Positions 1-7,807 of a stretch of 47,903 nucleotides of DNA are shown piece after piece (the first letter of the stretch is position 1; every line of letters starts with the position of its first letter). The stretch covers positions 1 through 47,903 of the forward strand of contig CAKTXA010000019.1 of assembly GCA_934631005.1 (NCBI GenBank), read 5' to 3'. The stretch is from an uncultured Oscillospiraceae bacterium. Its GTDB lineage: Bacteria; Bacillota; Clostridia; Oscillospirales; Oscillospiraceae. The notes below the pieces were generated by a model. The model was not told the origin of the DNA. It ran no database searches and saw nothing but the letters and a program-made list of their open reading frames with translations. Both the position numbers and the translations under genes were made by a program.

Positions 1-58
1 GCTCGGGATGAAGGAGTTCGTAGACCCGTTTACGGGTAGCGTGAACCAGAAGGCGTAA
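1..58 (+). CDS. C-terminal tail of an unidentified protein (partial)
   Basis: Reading from base 2, an open frame encodes LGMKEFVDPFTGSVNQKA and stops at TAA (56-58). The frame enters from outside the window. Too little is visible to assign a family. That it is coding is inferred only from the open frame and from the terminator-like hairpins that follow. Confidence 0.4.
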   Translation, partial: LGMKEFVDPFTGSVNQKA

Positions 59-63
59 AGAGA

Positions 64-157
64 GCCCCTTCAGGGGCAGCCGGAGGAAGGAATGCGGTCG
101 GCAAACCCTTCGGCGCCCCTTCAGGGGCTGCGTCTGTATAAAGCCCTTCTAGGGCTT
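64..157. repeat. Cluster of short palindromic hairpins
   Basis: Two identical copies of the palindrome GCCCCTTCAGGGGC lie at 64-77 and 115-128. A third hairpin, AAGCCCT-TCT-AGGGCTT, follows at 141-157. The sequence between them (78-114) contains AGCCGGAGG, which recurs in the hairpin at 165-183. There is no credible gene here; this looks like intergenic repeat material. Confidence 0.6.
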
Positions 158-164
158 ATTCAAG

Positions 165-190
165 CCTCCGGCTTAGCCGGAGGTTTTGAC
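165..190 (+). terminator. Hairpin terminator between convergent genes
   Basis: CCTCCGGC-TTA-GCCGGAGG is a perfect 8-bp stem at 165-183, followed on the plus strand by TTTTGAC and then TATTTTT. It ends the plus-strand gene that stops at 58 and lies just beyond the minus-strand stop of the HAD gene, so it may act for both. The T-run is better on the plus strand. Confidence 0.5.
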
Positions 191-990
191 TATTTTTCCT
201 TGAATTCCGGGACGATACCGGCGGCGATGTCGCCCACGCCGTTCAGGACCAGCCGCGGGCGGTACGGGAACTTTCTGATCTCGCTGCGGTCCGTCACGCC
301 GGAGAGCACCAGCACGGTGTCCAGGCCGGATTCGATGCCAGCGACCATATCGGTGTCCATCCGGTCGCCGATCATCGCCGCATCCTCGGAGTGGACGCCC
401 AGAATGCGCAGGCCGGTGCGCATCATCAGCGGATTCGGCTTGCCGATGAAGTACGCCTGCTGCCCCGTCGTCATTTCGATCGGCGAGATCATGGCGCGGC
501 AAGCGGGGATGATGCCCTGCTCCGACGGGCCGGTCAGGTCGCTGTTCGTGCCGATGAGCTTCGCGCCCTTCATCACCAGCCGCACGGCCTTGAGGATGTT
601 TTCGTAATTGTACGTGTTCCCCTCCCCGATCACCACGTAATCGGGGTCGACGTCGTTCATCGTGATGCCCTCGTCGTGCAGGGCCATGATGAGCCCCGCG
701 CCGCCGATGACGTACGCGCTGCAGCCCGGCGCCTGGGAGCTGATAAAGCGGGCGGTGGCCTGCGCGCTGGTATAGAAATGCTCCTCCGACACGTCCAGAC
801 CCATCCGCCCGAGCTTCTGCTGCAGCTCCTTCGGCGAACGCTCCGACGAGTTGGTCAGGAACAGAAAATGCTTGTTGTTTTCATACAGCCACGCGACAAA
901 TTCCTTGACGCCCGGCAGCAGGCGGTTGCCGTGATAGATCACACCGTCCATATCGCAGATAAAACCGGATCTCCTTCTGAGTTCTTCCAT
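190..990 (-). CDS. HAD-IIA family phosphatase (NagD/AraL/glycerol-1-phosphatase type)
   Basis: Cytosolic haloacid-dehalogenase-type phosphatase of 266 residues, the usual size for subfamily IIA. Motif I is DMDGVIYHG (nucleophile Asp13, acid/base Asp15), motif II LTNSS (about 45-49), motif III Lys in FIGKPNP (about 184) and motif IV GDRMDTD (208-214) for Mg binding. The cap between motifs II and III has the IIA layout. The ATG at 990 is chosen because AAGGAG lies about 9 bases upstream and motif I begins near residue 12; the frame extends to 1032 without a ribosome site. Members dephosphorylate sugar phosphates, glycerol phosphate or nucleotides; the substrate here cannot be told from sequence. 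It is separated from the liv operon by a terminator and appears to be a single gene. Confidence 0.9.
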   Translation of the reverse strand: MEELRRRSGFICDMDGVIYHGNRLLPGVKEFVAWLYENNKHFLFLTNSSERSPKELQQKLGRMGLDVSEEHFYTSAQATARFISSQAPGCSAYVIGGAGLIMALHDEGITMNDVDPDYVVIGEGNTYNYENILKAVRLVMKGAKLIGTNSDLTGPSEQGIIPACRAMISPIEMTTGQQAYFIGKPNPLMMRTGLRILGVHSEDAAMIGDRMDTDMVAGIESGLDTVLVLSGVTDRSEIRKFPYRPRLVLNGVGDIAAGIVPEFKEK

Positions 991-1070
991 AACTCGTTCT
1001 CCTTCCCTTTCATTTTCCTTATCATACCGCAAAAGTGCGTGCTTGAAAAGCAGTCTTATGTAAAATTTTA

Positions 1071-1102
1071 TAAAAAATGCAGACCCGGTCGGGTCTGCAT
1101 TT
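1071..1102 (-). terminator. Rho-independent terminator of the liv operon
   Basis: On the minus strand AAATGCAGACCCG and CGGGTCTGCATTT form a long near-perfect stem, followed by TTTTTTATAAAATTTT. It lies about 25 bases after the livF stop. Confidence 0.85.
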
Positions 1103-1124
1103 CTGCGGCTTTCGTTTGAGGCGG

Positions 1125-1835
1125 TCAGCCGCCGAGGTAGGCTTTGCGGATGGAGTCGCTCTCGATGAGCTCCTTGCCGGAGCCGCTGAGGGCGATGCGG
1201 CCGGATTCGAGCACGTAGGCCCGGTCGGCCACCTGCAGCGCCATCTGCGCGTTCTGCTCGACCAGCAGGATCGTGGAGCCCGCCTTGTGGAGCTCCCGGA
1301 TGATGTCGAAGATCTGCTCCACCAGCAGCGGGGCCAGACCCATCGACGGCTCGTCGAGCATCAGCAGCTTCGGCTCGCTCATCAGCGCGCGGCCCATCGC
1401 GAGCATCTGCTGCTCGCCGCCGGAGAGCGTGCCGCCGATCTGCTTGCGGCGCTCCTTCAGACGCGGGAACTGCTCATAGACGCGCGCCATATTCTCCGCC
1501 ATGTCGTTCGGGTGCGTGTACGCGCCCATCTCCAGATTCTCCTCCACGGTCATGTGCAGGAAGATGCGCCGCCCCTCGGGGCACTGCGCCAGACCGTGCT
1601 GCACGATCTTGTTCGGCGCCATACCGGCGATGCTCGAGCCCATGAACTCGATGGAGCCGGTGCGGCTGTGCAGCAGACCCGAGATGGTGTTCAGGACCGT
1701 GCTCTTGCCCGCGCCGTTCGCGCCGATGAGCGTCACGACCTCGCCTTCGTTGACCTCCAGGGAAACGTCCTTGATTGCGTGGATCGCGCCGTAGTACACG
1801 TTGATGTTTTTCACATTCAGCAGCAAAGCCGTCAC
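1125..1835 (-). CDS. livF: Branched-chain amino acid ABC transporter ATPase LivF
   Basis: One of the two cytosolic ATPases that power uptake of Leu/Ile/Val or a related substrate. The 236 residues show Walker A GANGAGKS (38-45), signature LSGGE (137-141), Walker B LLMLDEP (157-163) and the LivF-type ending in which an alpha helix precedes AYLGG. It overlaps livG by 4 bases, so translation is probably coupled. The frame opens with GTG at 1835, only one base from AAAGGGG; a TTG three codons later (1826) has better spacing, so the true N-terminus may be slightly shorter. It is the last gene of the operon. Confidence 0.93.
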   Translation of the reverse strand: MTALLLNVKNINVYYGAIHAIKDVSLEVNEGEVVTLIGANGAGKSTVLNTISGLLHSRTGSIEFMGSSIAGMAPNKIVQHGLAQCPEGRRIFLHMTVEENLEMGAYTHPNDMAENMARVYEQFPRLKERRKQIGGTLSGGEQQMLAMGRALMSEPKLLMLDEPSMGLAPLLVEQIFDIIRELHKAGSTILLVEQNAQMALQVADRAYVLESGRIALSGSGKELIESDSIRKAYLGG

Positions 1836-2683
1836 TCCCCTTTCTTTTTGCCGAGGTAAGCCTCGATGACCGCCGGGTTCGACTGGATCTGCGCGGGCGT
1901 GCCCTTGGCGATGATCTTGCCGAAGTTCAGCACGCAGATGCCCTCGCAGATGCCCATGACCAGATTCATGTCATGCTCGATGAGCATGATGGCGATACCG
2001 AACATATCGCGGATGCGGACGATGTTCTCCATCAGCTCGCTCGTCTCCGACGGGTTCATGCCGGCCGCCGGCTCGTCGAGCAGCAGCAGGCACGGGTTCG
2101 TCGCCAGCGCGCGGACGATCTCCAGCCGGCGCTGCGCGCCGTAGGGCAGCGAGCCCGCCTTGTGATCGGCCAGATCCTGCATATCGAAGATGCTCAGCAG
2201 TTCCAGCGCGCGCTCGCGTGCCACGCGCTCGCGCCGCCAGTACTGCGGCAGACGGAAGATGGCGGTGGCGGTGTTGTATTTCGTCTCGTTGTGCAGGCCC
2301 ACCAGCACGTTTTCCAGCACCGTCATGTCCTTAAACAGGCGGATGTTCTGGAAGGTACGGGCGATGCCCATGCGGCTGACCTGCTCAATGGACTTGCCCG
2401 CGGTGTCGATGCCGTCCAGCATGATCATGCCGCGCGTGGGCTGATAGACCTTGGTGAGGAGGTTAAAAACGGTCGTTTTGCCCGCGCCGTTCGGGCCGAT
2501 CAGACCGGCGATCTCCGTCCGGCCGATGGCGAAGTTAAAATCGCTGACGGCGGACAGGCCGCCGAAGTCGATGCCGAGGTGCCGCGCTTCCAAAATCGGC
2601 GGCAGCGAAATATCGCGCTCCGGGATGATGTTGGTGGACGGCACCGGGACGAGCCGGGTCGGTTCCTTGATCTGCTTATTCAT
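1832..2683 (-). CDS. livG: Branched-chain amino acid ABC transporter ATPase LivG
   Basis: Partner ATPase of LivF, 283 residues. Walker A is GPNGAGKTT (63-71), the signature is the LivG-typical LPYGAQRR (179-186, in place of LSGGQ), Walker B is LLLLDEP (199-205), and the switch His is in IEHDM (about 235-239). About 25 residues precede the usual LivG start (near LPPILEARHLG), an unconserved-looking extension. The ATG at 2683 lies inside the end of livM (8-base overlap), and AAGGGGG about 9 bases upstream supports it. Confidence 0.93.
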   Translation of the reverse strand: MNKQIKEPTRLVPVPSTNIIPERDISLPPILEARHLGIDFGGLSAVSDFNFAIGRTEIAGLIGPNGAGKTTVFNLLTKVYQPTRGMIMLDGIDTAGKSIEQVSRMGIARTFQNIRLFKDMTVLENVLVGLHNETKYNTATAIFRLPQYWRRERVARERALELLSIFDMQDLADHKAGSLPYGAQRRLEIVRALATNPCLLLLDEPAAGMNPSETSELMENIVRIRDMFGIAIMLIEHDMNLVMGICEGICVLNFGKIIAKGTPAQIQSNPAVIEAYLGKKKGE

Positions 2684-3797
2684 CCTTCCCAGCCCCCTTT
2701 CCGGTCTTCTTTTTCTTCTTTTTGCGCAGCTGCGGACGGAACAGGAAGTTCAGCGCCTTTTCAATGCACCGCGACATCGAGAAGTCGTAGCTGCCCATGA
2801 GCCCCTTCGGGCGGAAGATCATCATCACGACCAGTGCCAGCGAGTACGCGACCATGCGGTAGTCATCGACCGAGCGCAGCAGCTCCGGCAGCACCGTCAG
2901 AACGCTTGCCGACAGGACCGACCCGAGCATGGAGCCCATGCCGCCGAGCACCACCATCACGAGGATCTCGATGGACTTCATAAACTTGAACGTCGAAGGA
3001 TACAGCGAGCCGAGGTAGCCCGCGTACAGGCAGCCCGCCACGCCTGCGAACACGGCGGACAGCACGAACGCAAAGGTCTTGTAGTACGTCGTAGGGATGC
3101 CGGTGCTCTCCGAGGCGATCTCGTTTTCGCGGATGGAGAGGATCGCGCGGCCATGGCGGGACTTCATCACCATATGGATGACCAGACACGTGACGACCAC
3201 GCACACGAACACCAGCGTAAAGCTGGAGAATTTGGGGATACGTTTCAGGCCGGCTGCGCCGTAGGTGAACTTAAAGCCGAGCACCGAGTCGATGTTCGTC
3301 AGCACCACGCGGATGATCTCGCCGAAGCCGAGCGTGATGATGGCCAGATAGTCGCCGCGCAGACGCAGCGCCGGGATGCCGATGATCAGGCCGAACAGCC
3401 CGGCAACGATCGCGCTGAGCACGAGCGCGATCAGCACATACGGCAGCGCCCCGGCAGTGTCGCCCGCCTTGAGAAGCTCGGCCGCGGGCGTTGCGCGCAT
3501 GAAGATACCGCCCGTGTAGGCGCCCACCGCCATAAAGCCCGCGTGACCCAGCGGCAGCTGCCCAAGGTAGCCGGTGGCTACGTTCAGGGACACGGCGAGG
3601 ATGATGTTGATGCCGATGGTGATGAGAATGCCGCTCCAGTAGTTCGTGATCGTGCCGGAGCCGATCAGGCTGTTCACAACGAACCAGAGCGCGAACAGGA
3701 GCACAGCGTTGATGAGATACCGCAGCGGCATGGGGATGCGGATGGGGGTGAGCCGGCGCGCTTCACGCGAGAGGGTCGGAGCTTTCTGTTTTGTCAT
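2676..3797 (-). CDS. livM: Branched-chain amino acid ABC transporter permease LivM
   Basis: Membrane subunit with about eight to ten hydrophobic segments and the LivM signature runs GYLGQLPLGHAGFMAVGAYT (about residues 75-94) and LGGMGSMLGSVL near the C-terminus. It ends in a lysine-rich cytosolic tail (KKKKKK around 363). At 373 residues it is within the family range. The ATG at 3797 has AAGGAGGGG just upstream. It pairs with LivH to form the pore; livH ends 13 bases upstream. Confidence 0.93.
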   Translation of the reverse strand: MTKQKAPTLSREARRLTPIRIPMPLRYLINAVLLFALWFVVNSLIGSGTITNYWSGILITIGINIILAVSLNVATGYLGQLPLGHAGFMAVGAYTGGIFMRATPAAELLKAGDTAGALPYVLIALVLSAIVAGLFGLIIGIPALRLRGDYLAIITLGFGEIIRVVLTNIDSVLGFKFTYGAAGLKRIPKFSSFTLVFVCVVVTCLVIHMVMKSRHGRAILSIRENEIASESTGIPTTYYKTFAFVLSAVFAGVAGCLYAGYLGSLYPSTFKFMKSIEILVMVVLGGMGSMLGSVLSASVLTVLPELLRSVDDYRMVAYSLALVVMMIFRPKGLMGSYDFSMSRCIEKALNFLFRPQLRKKKKKKTGKGAGKDE

Positions 3798-3810
3798 TCT
3801 GATCCCCTCC

Positions 3811-4686
3811 TTACACCTTTTCCGTGACCTTGTGGCCCATGATGCCGGTCGGCTTCACAAGCAGCACAACGATCAGGATCGCAAACACAACGCCGTCCTT
3901 CCAAACGGACAGGCCGACCGCGGCCACGATGGCCTCGAGAAGGCCGATGGCAAAGCCGCCGATCATCGCGCCGGGGATGGAGCCGATGCCGCCGAGCACC
4001 GCCGCGACGAACGCCTTGAGGCCCAGCATCGAGCCCATGGTGGGAGAGGCCTGCGGGTAGGCGCACAAATACAGCACCGAGCCGATACCGGCCAGCGCCG
4101 AGCCGATGGCAAACGTGAAGGAAATAGTCTTATTGAGGCTGATGCCCATGAGCTGCGCCGCACCCATATCCTCCGACACCGCGCGCATGGCCTTGCCGAG
4201 CCGCGTTTTCTGGACCAGGAACGTGAGGATCGCCATTGACACGACCGCCACCGCGATCGTGAGGATCGCCGCGTAGCTGACAGTGGTGCTGCCGATGGTC
4301 ACATTGCCGGGGACGATGATGTCCATGCTCTTCGTGTCCGCGCCAAACAGCAGCTGCGCGCCGTTTTCAAGCAAAAACGAAATGCCGATGGCCGTGATGA
4401 GCAGGCTCAGACGCGGCGCCGAGCGCAGGGGCGTGTAGGCGACCTTTTCGATCACAACGCCCAGCAGCGTGCTGACGAGGACGGCCAGCAGCGCCGATAC
4501 GATCGGGTGCAGATGGAACGTCGTCATGGCATAGAACGCCGTGTAGGCGCCGACCATGATGATGTCGCCGTGGGCGAAGTTCAGCAGCAGGATGATGCCG
4601 TAGACCATGCTGTAACCGAGTGCGACCAGCGCGTAGACCGAGCCGGTCTGCAAACCGTTAAAGAGCTGGGAGATGATTAAGGACAA
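3811..4686 (-). CDS. livH: Branched-chain amino acid ABC transporter permease LivH
   Basis: Second permease of the liv system, an integral membrane protein with typical motifs QLFNGLQTGSVYALVALGYS at the N-terminus, NFAHGDIIMVGAY, and AVLGGIGSIPGAMIGG towards the end. The frame is open to 4881, but the upstream part is hairpin-rich and not LivH-like. No ATG lies near the conserved start. A TTG at 4686 has AAAGGTG about 8 bases upstream; a GTG at 4695 is nearly on top of that site, so TTG is preferred. The product is about 291 residues, the normal length. It is separated from livK by 230 bases containing stable stem-loops. Confidence 0.9.
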   Translation of the reverse strand: MSLIISQLFNGLQTGSVYALVALGYSMVYGIILLLNFAHGDIIMVGAYTAFYAMTTFHLHPIVSALLAVLVSTLLGVVIEKVAYTPLRSAPRLSLLITAIGISFLLENGAQLLFGADTKSMDIIVPGNVTIGSTTVSYAAILTIAVAVVSMAILTFLVQKTRLGKAMRAVSEDMGAAQLMGISLNKTISFTFAIGSALAGIGSVLYLCAYPQASPTMGSMLGLKAFVAAVLGGIGSIPGAMIGGFAIGLLEAIVAAVGLSVWKDGVVFAILIVVLLVKPTGIMGHKVTEKV

Positions 4687-4754
4687 CTGCCTCACACCTT
4701 TCTTGTTTTCTCTCTGATAGGACCGCGTTTGCGGCAATACCCAAAAATTCGCGG

Positions 4755-4799
4755 ACGTCAGATGGCTGTTCCCAAGGCTTGGGGGCATCCATCTGACGT
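4755..4799 (-). other. Long stem-loop in the livK-livH intercistronic region
   Basis: Perfect 11-bp arms ACGTCAGATGG (4755-4765) and CCATCTGACGT (4789-4799) enclose a second stem CCCAAG/CTTGGG (4771-4783). On the minus-strand transcript the hairpin is followed by CCGCGAATTTTTGG, with five Ts. It could be a partial terminator or an mRNA-stabilising element that lets livK be made in excess over the membrane subunits, as is common for binding-protein genes. Confidence 0.6.
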
Positions 4800-4822
4800 T
4801 CTCCTCCGGCTTTTCCGCGGCA

Positions 4823-4855
4823 GCGCGGAGGGGAGTCTCGCTCCCCTCCCCGCGC
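4823..4855 (-). other. GC-rich stem-loop downstream of livK
   Basis: GGAGGGGAG (4827-4835) and CTCCCCTCC (4841-4849) form a 9-bp perfect stem with loop TCTCG, extended by GC-rich flanks. It is the first structure after the livK stop on the minus-strand transcript and has no clear T-run of its own. It probably acts with the hairpin at 4755-4799. Confidence 0.5.
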
Positions 4856-4917
4856 CGGAAAAAGTGAAATGAAATCAGCAACCGGTCAGAATTGCGAGAT
4901 CAAGGCAGGATTGTCTC

Positions 4918-6207
4918 TTAGTACATCTCCTTGAAGACCTCGTCGCCGTTCGTCAGCTCGATGATCGCGGCGGACTTGATGGGGTTGTTGTATTCGTCGA
5001 AGGAGTAGGTGCCGGTCACGCCCTTGACGCCGTTCATGTTCTTGATGGCGTCGATGACGGCCTGCTTGTATTCCTCGGAACCGGCTTCCAGACCGGCGTC
5101 CTCAGCGGCCTGCAGGCCGTAGGCCATGATCATGGCTGCGTCGTAAGCCAGCGGCGCGAACATGTTCGGGACGTCCTCACCAAAGGTCTCCTTGTAATCC
5201 TTTTCAAACTGCGCCACATCCTCGGTGCCGGGGGCGTAGCCGGAGCAGTACACGGTGCCTTCCAGATCCTCAGCGGAGGCGTAGTCCTTCACGGAGCCGA
5301 AGCCGTCGCCGCCCATGAACGTGGCCGTGCAGCCAGCCTGACGGGCCGCGGTGACGGCCAGACCGGCTTCACCGTAGTAGATCGGGCAGAACACAACGTC
5401 GGGGTTCTTGCTGGCAATGTTGGTCATCTGTGCCTTGAAGTCCTTGTCGCCGGTGGCAAACGCCTCGGACGCGACGACCTCCAGACCGATCTGCTCGGCC
5501 TTCTCGACGAACGCGTTCATCAGGCCCTCGGAGTAGTCGCTGCCGGTCTCATAGAACACGGCGGCCGTCTTGGCGCCCAGCACGTTCACGGCGTAGTCGG
5601 CCATCTTCTCGCCCTGATAGGGGTCAATGAAGCAGGCGCGGAACACGTTGGTGCGGATCTCGCTGCTCGCGTCGTCCGGGTCGATGACCGTGACGCCGGC
5701 AGCGGTGGCGGAGGCGGTGATCTGCGGCATATTGACCTCATAGGTGGCATCAGCCAGCGCGATGGTCGCACCGGTCAGAACGGAGCCGACGACGGCGGTG
5801 ATGCCCTTGTCCATGGCGAGGTTGAAGGCGTTGACAGCCTCGACACCGTCGCCCTTGTCGTCATACTCCATCAGGTTGACCGTTTTGCCGTTGATGCCGC
5901 CGTTGGCGTTCAGCTGGTCAAAATAGAGCTTGACAGCGTTGCGGACGGGGATACCGTACTGCGCATAGTCGCCGGTGGTGTTGCCGATGAAGGCGACGTT
6001 GATCGTGCCTTCGCTGGCAGCAGGAGCGGCGGTCTCGCTGTCGGAGGCAGCTGCGCTGTTGTCGGTAGAGGTCTGCTCGGTCTGAGCGGCGTCATTGCTT
6101 GCTGCGGGGGTGGCCTTGTCGCCGGACGCGCAGCCTGCCATCATGGCAAAGAGCATGGCAACGACCAGAACAAAGGACATGACCTTCATGGTTGTTTTCA
6201 TTTTCAT
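4918..6207 (-). CDS. livK: Branched-chain amino acid ABC transporter substrate-binding lipoprotein LivK
   Basis: Extracellular binding protein of the liv transporter, periplasmic-binding-protein type 1 fold, 429 residues. The N-terminus has a Lys-rich start, a hydrophobic run and lipobox MAGC (lipid-anchored Cys at 26), then a Thr/Ser/Ala/Gln-rich linker to about 65. The domain starts at INVAFIGNTTGDYAQYG and contains the family runs VVGSVLTGATIAL and QPG-like segments. The ATG at 6207 has GTGAGG 4 bases upstream; an ATG at 6201 is the alternative. It is first in the operon. A minus-strand terminator lies just upstream (6265-6293), and I see no good sigma-A promoter between that and the start. 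Confidence 0.93.
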   Translation of the reverse strand: MKMKTTMKVMSFVLVVAMLFAMMAGCASGDKATPAASNDAAQTEQTSTDNSAAASDSETAAPAASEGTINVAFIGNTTGDYAQYGIPVRNAVKLYFDQLNANGGINGKTVNLMEYDDKGDGVEAVNAFNLAMDKGITAVVGSVLTGATIALADATYEVNMPQITASATAAGVTVIDPDDASSEIRTNVFRACFIDPYQGEKMADYAVNVLGAKTAAVFYETGSDYSEGLMNAFVEKAEQIGLEVVASEAFATGDKDFKAQMTNIASKNPDVVFCPIYYGEAGLAVTAARQAGCTATFMGGDGFGSVKDYASAEDLEGTVYCSGYAPGTEDVAQFEKDYKETFGEDVPNMFAPLAYDAAMIMAYGLQAAEDAGLEAGSEEYKQAVIDAIKNMNGVKGVTGTYSFDEYNNPIKSAAIIELTNGDEVFKEMY

Positions 6208-6254
6208 TTTACCTCACTTTGTATATTTTTCAAGCTGATCCTTCAGCGTGAAAT

Positions 6255-6293
6255 CAAAAAATAAGGACGGCTTTGCAGCTTGCAAAGCCGTCC
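6255..6293 (-). terminator. Terminator of the small membrane protein gene
   Basis: GGACGGCTTTGC (6265-6276) and GCAAAGCCGTCC (6282-6293) form a perfect 12-bp stem. On the minus strand it is followed by TTATTTTTTGATTT. It sits between the 101-residue protein gene and livK, separating their transcription. Confidence 0.85.
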
Positions 6294-6305
6294 GTCCGAA
6301 CGTCT

Positions 6306-6611
6306 TTATGAAACACGCGCCGCAAAATTCGACGTGGTCTCCGTGCTGTCTGCAAATACATTGTTCTTCACTTGTTCCCCTGCCAGTACGTTGCATACCA
6401 GCAGGCCCATAATCATCAGAACGGCTACCAGGTACAGCCCGTTCAGAATGACCATAATAAAAATGGATACCGCGATCATGGCGGTACCCAGAAGGCTCAG
6501 GATGCAGTTGTGGGCGGACGTCATGCGCGCAGCGGAAGCCGCCGGTGCACGGGTCTGTGCATCGGATGCCGTAGAAGCAGTATTCATAAACGCATTCGTA
6601 AAACGGTACAT
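6306..6611 (-). CDS. Small two-helix membrane protein, unknown function
   Basis: 101 residues that I do not recognise. The N-terminal 40 residues are Ala/Ser/Thr-rich and polar. Two adjacent hydrophobic stretches follow at about 43-62 and 65-82, with a short polar tail, so it is probably a small membrane protein with a helical hairpin. The ATG at 6611 is chosen because AAAGGA lies 8-10 bases upstream; the frame is open further upstream through the promoter, which excludes longer starts. It is driven by a promoter with perfect -35 and -10 boxes and closed by its own terminator, so it is a single-gene transcript likely to be abundant. Confidence 0.7.
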   Translation of the reverse strand: MYRFTNAFMNTASTASDAQTRAPAASAARMTSAHNCILSLLGTAMIAVSIFIMVILNGLYLVAVLMIMGLLVCNVLAGEQVKNNVFADSTETTSNFAARVS

Positions 6612-6641
6612 CCTTGCGACTTCCTTTCTGAATTTTTCATC

Positions 6642-6670
6642 ATTATAATTGGATAAAGCCCGTTTGTCAA
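6642..6670 (-). promoter_or_regulatory. Perfect consensus sigma-A promoter with dyad at the -35 box
   Basis: On the minus strand TTGACA (6670-6665), a 17-base spacer and TATAAT (6647-6642) match the housekeeping consensus exactly. It drives the small membrane protein starting at 6611. An inverted repeat TTTGTCAA-N10-TTGACAAA (6663-6688) overlaps the -35 box and could be an operator. Confidence 0.85.
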
Positions 6671-6804
6671 CGCTAAAATTTTGACAAATACGTATAAACG
6701 ACATATCTCGTTTTGTGCACTTTGTATAGTGTTCGCCGGAAAAAGTCAAAAAACGCCAATTTGACCGTCGTCCGGAAACACACAGATGTCCGCTTCGGGA
6801 GAAT

Positions 6805-6833
6805 TTGACTAATTGATCCGGGTTTGCTATAAT
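6805..6833 (+). promoter_or_regulatory. Sigma-A promoter of the acyltransferase gene
   Basis: TTGACT (6805-6810), 17-base spacer, TATAAT (6828-6833). It lies 38 bases upstream of the ATG at 6872 and is divergent to the promoter at 6642-6670. Confidence 0.8.
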
Positions 6834-6871
6834 ACCTGTGTCAATTTCTGACGAAGGTGTGTGAAAAGAAT

Positions 6872-7747
6872 ATGGAAAAGAAGAAACGGCGCTGGGGCGA
6901 CCGCAAAGACGGCACGCTCCTGCGCGATCTGGACGGGATGCACTTCATCACCCCCCTGATCTACCCGAACCGGTGCGACAACGAAGCGTACATCGCCGAG
7001 ACGATCGACCTGACCAACCTCAACGCGTACCTCAAAAAACGCAACGAGAGCGAGACGGAGTTCCCCTACACGATGTTCCACCTCATTGTCGCCGCGCTCA
7101 TCAAGACCATCACGCTGCGCCCGAAGCTCAACCGCTTCATTGCCAACAAGAACTTCTATCAGCGCAACGAGGTCACGGCGTCCTTTGTGGTCAAAAAGCA
7201 GTTCTCTGACACGGCGGCGGAGGCGCTGGCTGTCATCCATGCGACGGATGACAGCACGCTCGATACGCTCCATGAGCAGCTCCGTCACCAGATCCTGGAC
7301 TGCAGAGATCTCAAAAAGGTGGACAGCTCCACCGACAGCATGGACTTCTTTAATAAAATGCCGCGTTTTCTCGGCAAGTTCCTCGTCTGGATTCTCACGC
7401 GGCTGGACATCCACGGCTGGATCCCTGCCAGCATCATCGAGACTGACCCCTATTACTGCTCAGCCGTGCTGTCGAATGTCGGCTCCATCAAGCTGCGCAG
7501 CGGCTACCATCACCTGACGAACTGGGGCACGTGCTCCCTGTTCTGCCTGATCGGCGAGAAGAAAAAGACACCGTTCTTTGCCGACGACGGCACCATCACC
7601 ATGCGCGAAACAGTCGACCTCGGCATCACCATCGACGAACGTCTGGCCGACGGCTACTACTACGCCAAATCCATCCGCCTGCTCCGCAAGCTCCTGGAAA
7701 CCCCCGAGCTCCTCGAACTGCCCGCGGATAAGGAAGTAGAATATTAA
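6872..7747 (+). CDS. Stand-alone 2-oxoacid dehydrogenase E2-type acyltransferase domain protein
   Basis: 291 residues resembling the catalytic domain of dihydrolipoamide acyltransferases (E2) and chloramphenicol acetyltransferase. There is no lipoyl domain and no peripheral-subunit-binding domain. The core shows TMFHLIVAALIKTI (67-80), LNRFIANKNFY, then SAVLSNVGSI (198-206) and the C-terminal DERLADGYYYAKSI (255-268). This last stretch aligns with the E2 motif DHRxxDG, but the catalytic His is Glu. No E1, E3 or other 2-oxoacid dehydrogenase genes are nearby, so a role in such a complex is unlikely. The ATG at 6872 is preferred; GTG at 6857 is possible and AAGGTG sits just there. It is a single gene with its own promoter and terminator. 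Confidence 0.75.
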   Translation: MEKKKRRWGDRKDGTLLRDLDGMHFITPLIYPNRCDNEAYIAETIDLTNLNAYLKKRNESETEFPYTMFHLIVAALIKTITLRPKLNRFIANKNFYQRNEVTASFVVKKQFSDTAAEALAVIHATDDSTLDTLHEQLRHQILDCRDLKKVDSSTDSMDFFNKMPRFLGKFLVWILTRLDIHGWIPASIIETDPYYCSAVLSNVGSIKLRSGYHHLTNWGTCSLFCLIGEKKKTPFFADDGTITMRETVDLGITIDERLADGYYYAKSIRLLRKLLETPELLELPADKEVEY

Positions 7748-7754
7748 AAAAACT

Positions 7755-7782
7755 GGGAGGGGTTAGAACCCCTCCCCTTTTT
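7755..7782 (+). terminator. Rho-independent terminator after the acyltransferase gene
   Basis: GGGAGGGGTT (7755-7764), loop AG, AACCCCTCCC (7767-7776), then CTTTTT. It begins 8 bases after the stop codon. Confidence 0.88.
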
Positions 7783-7807
7783 GCTGCACTTCATTCTTCG
7801 TCGTAAC

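Noticed and set aside
4695..4881. N-terminal extension of livH up to 4881
   Set aside because: The stretch contains two strong hairpins, is not LivH-like and has no ribosome site; conserved LivH sequence begins at about 4690.
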